Assembly (NCBI GenBank): GCA_951812975.1
Contig: CATOTC010000001.1
Coordinates: 1,396,001 to 1,460,000, forward strand
Reading direction: 5' to 3'
Length of the DNA: 64,000 nt
Source: an uncultured Acidimicrobiales bacterium
Lineage (GTDB): Bacteria; Actinomycetota; Acidimicrobiia; Acidimicrobiales; Aldehydirespiratoraceae
Made by a program: the position numbers and the translations under genes. The notes under the pieces were generated by a model. It was not told the DNA's origin. It made no database searches and saw only the letters and a program-made list of their open reading frames with translations. Shown one piece after another: positions 24,536 through 32,840 of this stretch (within the stretch, counting starts at the first letter, position 1; each line of letters opens with the position of its first letter).

Positions 24536-25036
24536 ATGCGATCACGGAAGTGGCAGGCCACAGGCGTCGTCATCGCAACGGTCCTGGTGCTCGACCAACT
24601 CACCAAGGAGTGGGCCATCAATCGACTCAGCCGGGGGCGCATCATCGAAGTCCTCCCGACGCTCGAGTTCGACCTCACCTACAACAGTGGTTTCTCCTTC
24701 GGCGCCGGCGCCGGGTACGGCCCGCTGGTGGGAGCGCTGGTCATCGTCCTGTGTGGATTCATCGGCTGGCGGATCTGGGTTGAGACGCTGCCCGCTCGCG
24801 CCGCGATCCTCGCCGCGATCCTCGGAGGGGCGCTCGGCAACCTCATCGACCGGGTCGTGCGGGCCGACGACGGTTTCCTCTCGGGCAACGTCGTCGACTT
24901 CATAGACGTCACCTGGTACGCGGTTTTCAATGTCGCCGACATGTTCGTCGTGTGCGGTTGTATTGTGCTTGTGCTCTACGAATTGCGGCATCGCGCCGAT
25001 GCCGCAGAACCGTCATCGGGCGAAGATCCATCTTGA
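24536..25036 (+). CDS. lspA: Lipoprotein signal peptidase (signal peptidase II)
   Basis: A 166-residue membrane aspartic peptidase with four hydrophobic spans. Motifs: VLDQLTKEWAI in the first conserved block, YNSGFSFGAG, GNLIDRV with the first catalytic aspartate, VVDFID, and FNVADMFVV with the second. It removes signal peptides of prolipoproteins at the inner membrane, relevant to the lipoproteins at 9.2 kb and 46.8 kb. Its stop overlaps the TTG start proposed for the next gene, suggesting co-transcription. Confidence 0.93.
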   Translation: MRSRKWQATGVVIATVLVLDQLTKEWAINRLSRGRIIEVLPTLEFDLTYNSGFSFGAGAGYGPLVGALVIVLCGFIGWRIWVETLPARAAILAAILGGALGNLIDRVVRADDGFLSGNVVDFIDVTWYAVFNVADMFVVCGCIVLVLYELRHRADAAEPSSGEDPS

Positions 25037-25797
25037 CAGTCCACACCTCCACCGAAACCGAAAAACCAGCCACCCAAAAGGCGATTCTCAAGCACAGGCG
25101 GGGCAGCCGATGGATGCACTGGATCAACTTTCCGTTGATCGTCATCATGGTCTGGAGCGGCCTTCGCATCTACTGGGCGGAAGACGTCTACGCCTTCGGG
25201 TTCTTCGACTGGGAATGGTTCAAGTTCTTCCCGGAGAGCTTCTACGAGAGCCTCCAACTCAACAGAAAACTCGCCCGTGGTCTGGCGTTCCACTTCAACT
25301 TTGCGTGGCTGTTCACCATCAACGGGCTCGCTTTCGTCATCTACACCTGGCGCACCCGTGAGTGGCGTGAGCTTGCACCCAACAGACGCTCGCTGCGCGG
25401 CTCGCTCGACGTCCTGCTTCACGACTTGCGAATACGCAAGGAGGAACCACCTAAGCGGGGGCGCTACAACGAGGCCCAGCGCCTCACCTATTCGCTGGTG
25501 ATCGGGCTCGGCGCGCTGGCAGTTCTCAGCGGCTTCGCGATCTTCAAACCGACCCAGGTGTTCCCGTTGACCTGGATACTCGGCGGCTACACGTCGGCCC
25601 GAATCATCCACTTCGTGGTGACCATCGCCTTCGTCCTGTTCTTTGTGGTCCACATTCTGCAGGTGGCACGAGCCGGGTGGCGCAATTTCACCAGCATGGT
25701 CACCGGCTACGAGTTGGTCGATATCGAATCCGAGGAGTCCGGAGAGTCGGTGCGTTCAGCACCGCCAGACCCGCCGCAGGAGGCAGCTGATGCCTGA
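25033..25797 (+). CDS. Cytochrome b-type membrane subunit for the downstream molybdoenzyme
   Basis: About 254 residues with four or five hydrophobic segments (FPLIVIMVWSGLRIYW; FNFAWLFTINGLAFVIYTW; SLVIGLGALAVLSGFAI; IIHFVVTIAFVLFFVVHILQVA). Histidines in RWMHWINF, near FHFNFAW, in RIIHFV and in VVHILQ are likely haem ligands, as in cytochrome b561/formate-dehydrogenase-gamma-like proteins. A TTG at 25033 overlapping the lspA stop is the probable start; the next ATG (25111) would cut off the first helix entry. It overlaps the molybdoenzyme gene by 8 bases, so it is probably its quinone-linked electron partner. Confidence 0.78.
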   Translation: MTVHTSTETEKPATQKAILKHRRGSRWMHWINFPLIVIMVWSGLRIYWAEDVYAFGFFDWEWFKFFPESFYESLQLNRKLARGLAFHFNFAWLFTINGLAFVIYTWRTREWRELAPNRRSLRGSLDVLLHDLRIRKEEPPKRGRYNEAQRLTYSLVIGLGALAVLSGFAIFKPTQVFPLTWILGGYTSARIIHFVVTIAFVLFFVVHILQVARAGWRNFTSMVTGYELVDIESEESGESVRSAPPDPPQEAADA

Positions 25798-26575
25798 AAA
25801 ACCAGAGATCTCAGTTGAGGCCTACCGGAAGAGGTCGCGCCGCTCGCTGCTGACCGGAGGCGCTGCCGCGGTGGCCGGTCTGTTCGGTTGGCGTTGGATT
25901 CAGAACCAGCCCGAGACCCACAACATCCCCAACGTGCTGCGCAAAGGGCACGAATTCAACGAGTCCCTGTGGAAGAGTCTATTCCGGCACGACCACCAGG
26001 CACGCACCTTCGACCGCGACGCCGCATCGATCCTGCGGCTCAATGGGCGCATCGGCCTGCGATCCGAGATCGACCTCGACGGTTGGCAGATGACCGTCAA
26101 GGGACCTGACGGCACCGAGTTGGGACGCCACGTTCTCGACGACATCAAACGCCTCCCCTACCACGAGATGACCATCGAGCATAAGTGCATCGAGGGCTGG
26201 GCTCAGATCACCAACTGGGGCGGCGCTCGTTTCAGCGACTTCATGCGGCTCTACGAGAACCAACTCCCCGACGACATCAGCCACGTGTACATCCAGACCC
26301 CCGACGACCAGTACTACCTGCGCAACGGCAACAGGACCCGCGACCACTACTACGTGAGCTGCGACATCGAGACCATGCTCCACAACCAGACGCTGCTCGC
26401 CTACAACAACCTCGGAGAACCGATCGACGAACTCCACGGTGCGCCGCTGCGACTCGCCACCCCCCTCAAGTACGGCATCAAGCAGCTCAAACGGATAGGT
26501 GAGATCCAGTTCCTGACCGAAGCCGGCGGTGACTACTGGGGCGAGCGCGGCTACGACTGGTACGCCGGACTCTGA
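25790..26575 (+). CDS. Tat-exported molybdopterin oxidoreductase (sulfite-oxidase/MsrP fold)
   Basis: A 261-residue protein. The N-terminus has a twin-arginine signal (RSRRSLLTGGAAAVAG). The molybdopterin domain contains EHKCIEGWAQITNWGG, with Cys133 as the probable molybdenum ligand, and the PLRLATPLKYGIKQLK segment common to this fold. It is shorter than full sulfite oxidases and comparable to YedY/MsrP. Paired with a cytochrome b gene (8-base overlap), it forms a periplasm-facing reductase or oxidase module; the natural substrate is unknown. Confidence 0.87.
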   Translation: MPEKPEISVEAYRKRSRRSLLTGGAAAVAGLFGWRWIQNQPETHNIPNVLRKGHEFNESLWKSLFRHDHQARTFDRDAASILRLNGRIGLRSEIDLDGWQMTVKGPDGTELGRHVLDDIKRLPYHEMTIEHKCIEGWAQITNWGGARFSDFMRLYENQLPDDISHVYIQTPDDQYYLRNGNRTRDHYYVSCDIETMLHNQTLLAYNNLGEPIDELHGAPLRLATPLKYGIKQLKRIGEIQFLTEAGGDYWGERGYDWYAGL

Positions 26576-26579
26576 GCCC

Positions 26580-27056
26580 GTGGAGACCACGGACTACCCG
26601 ACTGACGAAGCCCTGATGGGGATCGCCATCGAAGAGGCTCGCAAGGCAGCCAACCACGGAGATGTTCCGGTGGGGGCACTGGTGGTCGTCGAACGCCGGA
26701 TCATCGCCCGCCGACACAACGAACGAGAAGCGACGAACGACCCGACGGCCCATGCAGAGTTGCTGGCCGTGCAGGACGCGGCGCACGCCCTCGACTCCTG
26801 GCGGCTCGACGGTGCCACCGTCGTCTGCACCCTTGAGCCGTGCCCCATGTGCGCCGGTGCATTGCAGCAGGCCAGGGTCGCCCGGGTCGTCTACGGCGCG
26901 GCGGACCTCAAGGCGGGTGCGTGCGGCTCCCTTTACAACCTCGGTGCCGACCCCCGTCTCAACCACGAGTTCGAGATACACCACGGGGTCCGGGCCGAAG
27001 AGTGCGCGGCCCTGCTGCGCGACTTCTTCGCCGACCGGCGAGCCACCAACGACTGA
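26580..27056 (+). CDS. tadA: tRNA-specific adenosine deaminase
   Basis: A 158-residue cytidine-deaminase-fold enzyme that converts wobble adenosine to inosine in tRNA-Arg(ACG). Zinc-site motifs: HAEL (after DPTA) with the catalytic glutamate and PCPMCAGAL with the two cysteines. The family-typical AGACGSLYNLGADPRLNH region is present. GTG 26580, 4 bases after the molybdoenzyme stop, is chosen; longer readings would overlap that gene. The N-terminal DEALMGIAIEEARKAANHGDVP is canonical. Confidence 0.92.
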   Translation: METTDYPTDEALMGIAIEEARKAANHGDVPVGALVVVERRIIARRHNEREATNDPTAHAELLAVQDAAHALDSWRLDGATVVCTLEPCPMCAGALQQARVARVVYGAADLKAGACGSLYNLGADPRLNHEFEIHHGVRAEECAALLRDFFADRRATND

Positions 27057-27113
27057 CCTCGGATCCCCGGCAATTCGCGTCGGTCTTGGTGACGTGAGCA
27101 ATAGCCCTTCGGT

Positions 27114-27156
27114 GAGTCATGGACGGAGCGTGAGGTCTACGCTTCGTCCATGACTC
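27114..27156 (+). repeat. 17-bp hairpin that encloses the start codon of the 27150 gene
   Basis: Bases 27114-27130 (GAGTCATGGACGGAGCG) pair with 27140-27156 (CGCTTCGTCCATGACTC). The only non-Watson-Crick position would be a G-U pair in RNA, so the stem is fully paired. The 9-base loop TGAGGTCTA contains GAGG, the likely ribosome-binding site. The ATG at 27150-27152 is inside the right arm. It could act as a translational switch or a dyad operator, or end the tadA transcript, but there is no T-run. Confidence 0.7.
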
Positions 27157-28091
27157 AACCCTTTCGCTTCGGCCTTCAACTCCACTCTCCTATTGAAGGG
27201 ATGAACTGGCTCGACTCCGCGCGCTACGCAGAGCAGCAGGGGTATTCGTCGATTCTCATTCCCGACCACTTCCACCATCAGTACGGCCCGGTCAGCGCGC
27301 TGGCGGCAGCGGCTGCGGTGACCACCGAACTGAAACTCGGTGCCCTGGTCTTCGGCAACGACTACCGCCATCCGGTGATGCTGGCCAAGGAGATGGCCAC
27401 CCTCGACCAGATCTCGGAGGGTCGCTGCGAGTTCGGTCTCGGTGCCGGCTGGATGCGCACCGACTACCAACAGTCCGGGATGACCTACGACCGGCCCGGT
27501 CGGCGGATCGACCGGCTGATCGAGAGCTTGGCGATCATCAAGGCGTGTTGGGCACCGGGGCCGTTCGACTTTGCCGGCGAGCACTACACGATCAGTGGCT
27601 ACGACGGTCACCCCAAACCGTGGACTGAATCCGGACCGCCGATCATTGTCGGGGGCGGGGGTCCGCGGATGCTGGGTGTGGCGGCTGAACACGCCGACAT
27701 AGTCGGCGTCACGGCCAATCTGCGCGCCGGGGAGGTCGGTGTCGACGCTATTGCCGACTCGATGCCGTCTGCCTACGACCGGAAGGTCGCTCGGTTGCGC
27801 GAGCGTGCCGGGGATCGAATCGACGATCTGGAGATCAGTTCGCTCACCATGAACACCACCATTACCGACGACCGCGATGGAGCTTTGGGATTCTTCGCGG
27901 AGATGTTCAACACTTCGGTAGCTGATGTCGCCCAGACGCCCGCCCTGTTGGTGGGTTCGGTCTCCCAGATCGTGGACTCCCTTCAGGAGCGCCGCGAACG
28001 CTGGGGTTTCAACTATGTGGTCGTGCAGCAGGACGGGGGGCAAGGCATGGAGCATTTCCCCAAGGTCGTCGCCGCGCTGGCAGGCACCTGA
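27150..28091 (+). CDS. F420-dependent LLM-class oxidoreductase
   Basis: A 313-residue luciferase-like monooxygenase-fold protein. It opens FRFGLQLHSPIEGMNWLDSA, has SILIPDHFHHQYGP, the LGALVFGNDYRHPVMLAKEMATLD stretch and GLGAGWMRTDYQQSG, all typical of the probable F420-dependent subgroup widespread in actinobacteria. The C-terminal part has LLVGSVSQIVDSLQERRERWGFNYVVV. It probably uses reduced F420 for a two-electron reaction on an unknown substrate. The start codon lies in a hairpin (27114-27156), hinting at translational control. Confidence 0.88.
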   Translation: MTQPFRFGLQLHSPIEGMNWLDSARYAEQQGYSSILIPDHFHHQYGPVSALAAAAAVTTELKLGALVFGNDYRHPVMLAKEMATLDQISEGRCEFGLGAGWMRTDYQQSGMTYDRPGRRIDRLIESLAIIKACWAPGPFDFAGEHYTISGYDGHPKPWTESGPPIIVGGGGPRMLGVAAEHADIVGVTANLRAGEVGVDAIADSMPSAYDRKVARLRERAGDRIDDLEISSLTMNTTITDDRDGALGFFAEMFNTSVADVAQTPALLVGSVSQIVDSLQERRERWGFNYVVVQQDGGQGMEHFPKVVAALAGT

Positions 28092-28158
28092 ACGGGCAGG
28101 CGTCTGTTTCGGGTCGGGCGCAGTCGCCCGCCGTGACGAACTATGCGACACTGACTGA

Positions 28159-28746
28159 GTGTTGATAATGCTGCGTCACGGACGCACGGCAAGTAACGCC
28201 GAGTCTCGCCTTCAAGGTGATTCAGACATACCGCTCGATGAGGTCGGCAGGCTCCAGGCGGAGCACGCCGGCACTTACATCCGCGGGCGCTGGGACATTG
28301 ACACGATCATTACCACCTCACTGCAACGAAGTCAGCAAACCGCCGTGTTGGCAGGCTTTCCACCGGACAACCTCGAGGTGGACGATCGCTGGCGAGAAAT
28401 CAGTTTCGGCGAGTTCGAAGGACGGAAAGTCGAAGAGGTAGCCCCCGATCTGGGCACACGTTGGCAAGCGGACATCAACTACAAACCCGAAGGCGGCGAA
28501 TCGCTCCCATCGCTGCACGCCCGCGTCGCCGAAGCCTGCGCGGAAGCAACCGAACGCGCAGCCGACGAGAACATCTTGGTCGTATCCCACGCGACACCGA
28601 TCAAATCCGCAGTGATCTGGGCCACCGGCGGACGCCCCTCGATGATCCTGAAATTGTGGGTGTACCCGGGTTCAGTGTCGGTACTCGACAACTGGGGCGG
28701 AACCGCCGTGCTGCTTGAGTTCAACCGTCGCATCCACACGGTTTGA
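28159..28746 (+). CDS. Histidine phosphatase family protein
   Basis: A 195-residue phosphoglycerate-mutase-like phosphatase. LRHGRTASNAESRLQGDSD carries the phosphohistidine motif RHG near residue 6. TSLQRSQQTAVLAGF is the second arginine motif, the acidic residue is in EISFGEFEGR, and VSHATPIKSAVIW carries the second catalytic histidine. It probably dephosphorylates a small metabolite; alpha-ribazole phosphatase and other roles occur in the family. Start is a GTG at 28159. Confidence 0.88.
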   Translation: MLIMLRHGRTASNAESRLQGDSDIPLDEVGRLQAEHAGTYIRGRWDIDTIITTSLQRSQQTAVLAGFPPDNLEVDDRWREISFGEFEGRKVEEVAPDLGTRWQADINYKPEGGESLPSLHARVAEACAEATERAADENILVVSHATPIKSAVIWATGGRPSMILKLWVYPGSVSVLDNWGGTAVLLEFNRRIHTV

Positions 28747-28795
28747 TCGCCGTTCAGCGTGATCGCCGTTCAGCCGATCACTGCGGTTCGGTCCG

Positions 28796-29272
28796 CTAGT
28801 TGCCCCACCGTTCTTGGAGTGTGGCGAACACGCCCTGGTCCCACGAGAACTCCACCATGTTGCCGTCGGGATCGCGCAGCATCGTGATGTAGCCGATCGG
28901 TGGAGGCATCATCGTCGGAGGCATGGCCAGACAACCGGCGGACTCGCCTCTGGTTGCAATGTCATCGATGTCGTCTCGCGTGGGCAGTTCCATGCCGAGA
29001 TGGGCGAACGGGGCGAGGGTTGCCAACGGTGCGTGGGCAAAGGGGTCCTTGCCTTCAAAGAACTCGGCGAGTACCAGGATGAACGGGTTGTTGGTTTCGC
29101 CGGGCATCCCCAACCAGGCGCCGTACCCGTCGTCGTCTTCACGGCGATCGATCAATTCGAGGGGCGTGAACTCGGTGTACCACTCGATCGAGGCGTCCAT
29201 GTCGGCTACTCGTAGCGCGATGTGAGTCCAGCGGGGTTCCGTCGGGTGGAGTTGGTAAGTCGATTCAGTCAA
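28796..29272 (-). CDS. VOC (glyoxalase/bleomycin-resistance fold) protein
   Basis: A 158-residue protein with one pair of VOC beta-alpha-beta modules. WTHIALRVADMDASIEWYTEF is the first strand-helix with a potential metal-ligand histidine, and YITMLRDPDGNMVEFSWDQG is the terminal strand with the metal-ligand glutamate. Substrate unknown. It is divergent from the GntR gene, and two copies of the TGGTC-N3-TGGTCNGACCA motif lie in the 135 bases between them, so it is a likely member of that regulon. Confidence 0.82.
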   Translation of the reverse strand: MTESTYQLHPTEPRWTHIALRVADMDASIEWYTEFTPLELIDRREDDDGYGAWLGMPGETNNPFILVLAEFFEGKDPFAHAPLATLAPFAHLGMELPTRDDIDDIATRGESAGCLAMPPTMMPPPIGYITMLRDPDGNMVEFSWDQGVFATLQERWGN

Positions 29273-29300
29273 GACGAGCCCTCCCGCCCTGAACCTACCA

Positions 29301-29319
29301 TGGTCAGTTGGTCAGACCA
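29301..29319 (+). promoter_or_regulatory. Putative GntR operator, site 1
   Basis: TGGTCAGTTGGTCAGACCA. The right 11 bases are a palindrome (extended to 13 bases with flanking T/A) fitting the FadR-family consensus TNGTNNNACNA. An extra half-site TGGTC begins exactly 8 bases before the core, as in the five other sites in this window. It lies 29 bases upstream of the leftward VOC gene and 89 bases upstream of the GntR start. Confidence 0.75.
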
Positions 29320-29349
29320 ACAGCGCTGTCATCGCACACGAACCGCATG

Positions 29350-29368
29350 TGGTATCTTGGTCGGACCA
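29350..29368 (+). promoter_or_regulatory. Putative GntR operator, site 2
   Basis: TGGTATCTTGGTCGGACCA. The core TGGTCGGACCA ends 39 bases before the GTG of the GntR gene; the upstream half-site is degenerate (TGGTA) but at the same 8-base offset. Two sites in one short divergent region suggest autoregulation. Confidence 0.72.
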
Positions 29369-29407
29369 TTGAACCGGAACCCGGTCTGGCCGCTGGGAGC
29401 GACAAGC

Positions 29408-30133
29408 GTGATACCAGAAGATCATCCCTTCGAACCGATCTCTCGCCAGACGGTCAGTTCGCAGATCCGGACCCAACTGCTCGAGCGGATCACCACAGGC
29501 GAACTGGCCCCGGGGGCTCGGATGCCGTCGGAGCGCGACCTCAGTGAACGCTTCTGTGTCGCTCGAACCTCGGTGCGCGAAGCGCTGCAGGGCCTGGCTT
29601 CTCTGGGCGTTGTCGAACGGCGGGGCAACCGGTCCTACGTTGCGGAGCATCTGCCCGAGGTGGTGGTTGCGCCCGACGGCAACGGCGACGGCAAATCGTT
29701 CGTGGCCGAGCTTTTTGAAACCCGTCGAGTGCTTGAAGTACCGCTGTTCGAGATGGCCGCTGTGCGGGCCAGTGACGAAGACCGAGAACGCGTCGCCGCG
29801 CTGGCCGCCCGCTTCAACGGCTCATTGGACATAGGCACGTTCCGGCGCCTCGACCGTGAGTTTCACACCACGATCGCTGCAAGCTGCGACAATCCGCTGC
29901 TGATCGAACTGTACGGCAAGGTTCTCGACCGGCTCTTTCGATCCGTCGAGTTCTTCACGCTGCTGAGTTCGGAGGCGAACCAGGCCGAAGTCGCCCGGAT
30001 CGTCGCTGATTCCTCCGATGGTCACAAAGCAATCTCCGCCGCTTTCGTCGCCGGCGACGCAGCAGCCATGCGCTCGGCCGCAGAATCGCATTTGGACCAG
30101 GTCGAACACTCCATGATCGACAGACTCACCTGA
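29408..30133 (+). CDS. GntR-family transcriptional regulator, FadR subfamily (FCD domain)
   Basis: A 241-residue regulator. Residues about 8-75 are a winged helix with RITTGELAPGARMPSERDLSERF and VARTSVREALQGLASLGVVE. Residues about 95-240 are an all-helical FCD ligand domain with metal-site residues in RRLDREFHTTIA, in SDGHKAIS and in AESHLDQVE. FadR-type proteins bind TNGTNNNACNA palindromes and respond to organic acids or acyl-CoA. GTG 29408 is chosen because the longer frame runs through both operator copies. The upstream operators and matching sites at 38.0, 54.5, 55.2 and 62.7 kb make it the probable local master regulator, an inference from motif fit. Confidence 0.88.
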   Translation: MIPEDHPFEPISRQTVSSQIRTQLLERITTGELAPGARMPSERDLSERFCVARTSVREALQGLASLGVVERRGNRSYVAEHLPEVVVAPDGNGDGKSFVAELFETRRVLEVPLFEMAAVRASDEDRERVAALAARFNGSLDIGTFRRLDREFHTTIAASCDNPLLIELYGKVLDRLFRSVEFFTLLSSEANQAEVARIVADSSDGHKAISAAFVAGDAAAMRSAAESHLDQVEHSMIDRLT

Positions 30134-30194
30134 GGAGAGTCGACCAACCGGTGTCGGTAGCTGACCGGGGTTGGTGGCTAACCGCAGTGGGTGG

Positions 30195-30974
30195 CTAGCT
30201 CGAGTGGGTCCAGACCGCGTGGCGTTTCTCGATGAAGGCCTTGGGCCACTCCGCGCCGTCACCACGGGCTGCGTTGTAGGCCATCACCTCCACGGCCAAC
30301 TTGTAGGCATCCTCGGTGGACATGTCCATCTGGGCGTAGAGCGTCTGCTTGCCGACGCCTTTGGCGTAGCGGCTGCCCCGGGTCGCCTTGCCCAGCAGAT
30401 CCAATGTGGCGGACTCGAGTTCATCGGCGGGAACAACACGGTTGACGAGGCCCCAGTCGAGTGCGGTAGCGGCGTCGATGGTGTCACCGGTGAGCGCCAA
30501 CTCCACTGCCCGCTTCCGCCCGAGGGGACGGGCCACCGCGACCATCGGCGTGTGACAGAACAACCCGCCTTTGCCACCCGGCGTCGCGAAAGCGGCCTCC
30601 TCGCTCGCCACGATCAGATCGGCGCTAGCCGCCAGTTGCGCCCCGGCAGCGGTGGCCAGGGCCTGCACCTGGGCAACAACCACCTGCGGGATCTCGGCCA
30701 TCGCGGTCATGGCCGACGTGCACAGCGTGAACAACCCCTTGAGCTCGTCCTCGTTCATCTTCGCCATCTCGCCGAGGTCGTGACCCGAGGAGAAGACCGG
30801 CCCGTTGGCCGCAAGCACGATGCCGGCCACCTCGCCCTCGGCGCCCGTGGTACGGAAGGCGTCCTCCAGTTCGGTCAACATCTCCGATGACAGGCAGTTG
30901 CGCCGCTCAGGCCGGTTGAGCGTGATCGTTACGTACGCGTCATCACGCTTGTAGAGAAGATTGCGATATTCCAT
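30195..30974 (-). CDS. Enoyl-CoA hydratase/isomerase family protein, ECHDC3-like
   Basis: A 259-residue crotonase-fold protein. The CoA-binding and oxyanion-hole regions are present: RPERRNCLSSEML, SGHDLGEM and VQALATAAGAQLAASADL. At the positions where enoyl-CoA hydratases carry two catalytic glutamates, this protein shows AAGAQLAAS and ATPGGKGGLF, so at least the first glutamate is replaced; it may be an isomerase, hydrolase or non-hydratase. The C-terminus AFIEKRHAVWTHSS resembles ECHDC3. ATG 30974 follows a GGTGGAG ribosome-binding site. Confidence 0.82.
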   Translation of the reverse strand: MEYRNLLYKRDDAYVTITLNRPERRNCLSSEMLTELEDAFRTTGAEGEVAGIVLAANGPVFSSGHDLGEMAKMNEDELKGLFTLCTSAMTAMAEIPQVVVAQVQALATAAGAQLAASADLIVASEEAAFATPGGKGGLFCHTPMVAVARPLGRKRAVELALTGDTIDAATALDWGLVNRVVPADELESATLDLLGKATRGSRYAKGVGKQTLYAQMDMSTEDAYKLAVEVMAYNAARGDGAEWPKAFIEKRHAVWTHSS

Positions 30975-31014
30975 AGCTCCACCCACTCTAATTCGCTTCC
31001 GCCCCGCCGAACAC

Positions 31015-31911
31015 TCAAGAATCAGACTCGCGCACCGCGCCGGCCAACAGGACGCCTCCCGCGAGGGCTACGAAGGGACCCGATCCGAACACGAACAATC
31101 CGCCAACCACGCCGCTCAGTACATTCGCTCCGGCAATGACGCTGACAGAGATGCCCGCGACCTGGATGGTCAACAGAGAAGCCTTGACTCTCGTCAGGGA
31201 CTCGAAGAAAGCGCCGACGACGAGCAGCAGCGCAACCGAGGCCAGGATGAGCACCGGGATCCCGTACGAAACCTCAGGATCCACTCCACTGACGGGTCCG
31301 ATGTCTATGTCAGCCGTCTCGAAACCCGAGCCGAGAAATAAGCCCCAGACAGGCCAGGCCACCCAGTCAAGCCAGAACGAAGCGACGATAGCCAGGACCG
31401 CCCCAAGCCCCGCTTGGAAAGGGCTGGACAGCTCTAGCTCTGCCTTGTCGATAGATTTCCCAGCCATCAGTACCGTGCCCAGCAGTGCAACTACGGTGCC
31501 TGCCAACCCGACCCATGGTCCAACGCCGAGTTGTCCCGCATCCGTGCCGACAATCCAAAAGAAGACCACGATGAGGCTGAAGGAACCCAGAGCCTTGCCC
31601 AGGGTGACCCCGACCGACCAATCCTGGAGCAGAAGCAACAATCCAAGCACAAAAAGGGCCAATCCCGTACCGAGCGTGGTACCGCCGATACCGGTTACGT
31701 GGGGGAAGCTGTCATCGCCCAGCTTCAGCCAGCCGAGCAGGCTGGACAGGACCATGGTCGCCGCGCCGAGCCTGAGCACGACACGGCCTTCAACGAATAT
31801 CGCCGACCTCGACGATGGGACCTTGTCCCCACTTGGACCGGCTTCGGCCGCATCCTGGGCAGATGAGTCTGAACTAGCGTCCGATGGCTCGTCGAGGCTC
31901 TCACCGCTCAT
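31015..31911 (-). CDS. Multi-pass membrane protein, unknown function
   Basis: About 298 residues. The first 55 are hydrophilic and rich in Ser/Asp/Glu. Seven to eight hydrophobic segments follow, for example LRLGAATMVLSSLLGWLKL, TTLGTGLALFVLGLLLLLQ, GSFSLIVVFFWIVG, VALLGTVLMAG, GAVLAIVASFWLDWVA and IPVLILASVALLLVVGAFF. I recognise no family. ATG 31911 is chosen because the longer frame overlaps the promoter of the divergent NmrA-like gene. It shares an approximately 107-base upstream region with the first of three paralogous NmrA-like genes. Confidence 0.62.
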   Translation of the reverse strand: MSGESLDEPSDASSDSSAQDAAEAGPSGDKVPSSRSAIFVEGRVVLRLGAATMVLSSLLGWLKLGDDSFPHVTGIGGTTLGTGLALFVLGLLLLLQDWSVGVTLGKALGSFSLIVVFFWIVGTDAGQLGVGPWVGLAGTVVALLGTVLMAGKSIDKAELELSSPFQAGLGAVLAIVASFWLDWVAWPVWGLFLGSGFETADIDIGPVSGVDPEVSYGIPVLILASVALLLVVGAFFESLTRVKASLLTIQVAGISVSVIAGANVLSGVVGGLFVFGSGPFVALAGGVLLAGAVRESDS

Positions 31912-32018
31912 GCTTGTGGACAGTAATACGGTGGCGCCCCTCGACGTTCCGGCCCCCGCCCCAAGATCAGCATCTGGTATATCCTTCTGCTTGAGCCACA
32001 CCAGCGGAAGGGGCCGAC

Positions 32019-32840
32019 ATGAGAGTCATTGTGTTCGGTGCCACGAGCCGGCTGGGACGACATGTCTGGCGCAAGGCACTGGACGCGGGACACCAGGTCA
32101 CGGTCTTCGGCCGCGCAGTGAAGGGACTCTCCGAGGAGGAACCGGCACTGAGAACAATCATCGGCGACCTGATCGATGCCGGCGCCGTGCCCAAATCCAT
32201 TGTCAACCAAGATGCCGTCATCGTTTGTCTGGGCACCGATTACGCGGAAGAACATGCGGAACCTTCGGCGACTACCAACATTATTGTCAATGCAATGGTC
32301 CGATACGAGGTCAAACGCCTCGTCGTCGCCACCACGACGGAACACGGTCTGTACCAGGAAAATGCCTCGACGGTGGGCGGCATCTTCACGCGAATGATGG
32401 CCCGCATCTTGCCGCGTTTCACCGCCTGGGCTGGCACTGACGTTGACGTCCGCGGCAGTTACAGCGGCTACGGCAGTCTCCAAATGTATGGAGGCCACGC
32501 ACCGCAAGAAGACATCATCAGGGACAGCCCGCTCGACTGGACCATCGTCCGTGCCCCCGTGATCAACGACAGATTGGGTCCCGGCTGGGTCGAGCGCAGC
32601 ACAAACGTCAGCAGAGAAGACGTCGCCATTTTTCTGGTGAGACAACTGACCGACCTCGCCAACAACCACAGAACGATCACCGCTCGGAGTTCCGAAGACT
32701 CGCCTCCCCGAAGCGAACCGCACGCCGCCGAACCGACCCCAAGCGAACCACCCTCCAATGGCAAGTTCGACGACTACCCCCTGGGCCCCGAAGCCGAGAC
32801 ACCAACACGAGGCTCCTGGCCGTTTCGTCGCACGCCCTGA
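32019..32840 (+). CDS. NmrA/SDR-like NAD(P)-binding protein, paralogue 1 of 3
   Basis: A 273-residue Rossmann-fold protein starting MRVIVFGATSRLGRHVWRKA, an atypical-SDR dinucleotide motif (GATSRLG). VKRLVVATTTEHG and SPLDWTIVRAPVINDR match the NAD(P)-binding reductase/NmrA group. Catalytic SDR Tyr-Lys is not evident. After the fold, a proline/serine-rich linker (about 225-255) leads to a short conserved tag NGKFDDYPLG and a basic tail. Two paralogues follow directly. A GGAAGGGG element is located 7 bases before the ATG. Possible roles are redox sensing or a reductase; unknown. Confidence 0.75.
   Translation: MRVIVFGATSRLGRHVWRKALDAGHQVTVFGRAVKGLSEEEPALRTIIGDLIDAGAVPKSIVNQDAVIVCLGTDYAEEHAEPSATTNIIVNAMVRYEVKRLVVATTTEHGLYQENASTVGGIFTRMMARILPRFTAWAGTDVDVRGSYSGYGSLQMYGGHAPQEDIIRDSPLDWTIVRAPVINDRLGPGWVERSTNVSREDVAIFLVRQLTDLANNHRTITARSSEDSPPRSEPHAAEPTPSEPPSNGKFDDYPLGPEAETPTRGSWPFRRTP

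Noticed and set aside
31136-32440. 434-residue plus-strand open frame
   Set aside because: Antisense of the membrane protein and out of frame with the NmrA-like gene; Ser/Thr/Pro-rich shadow.
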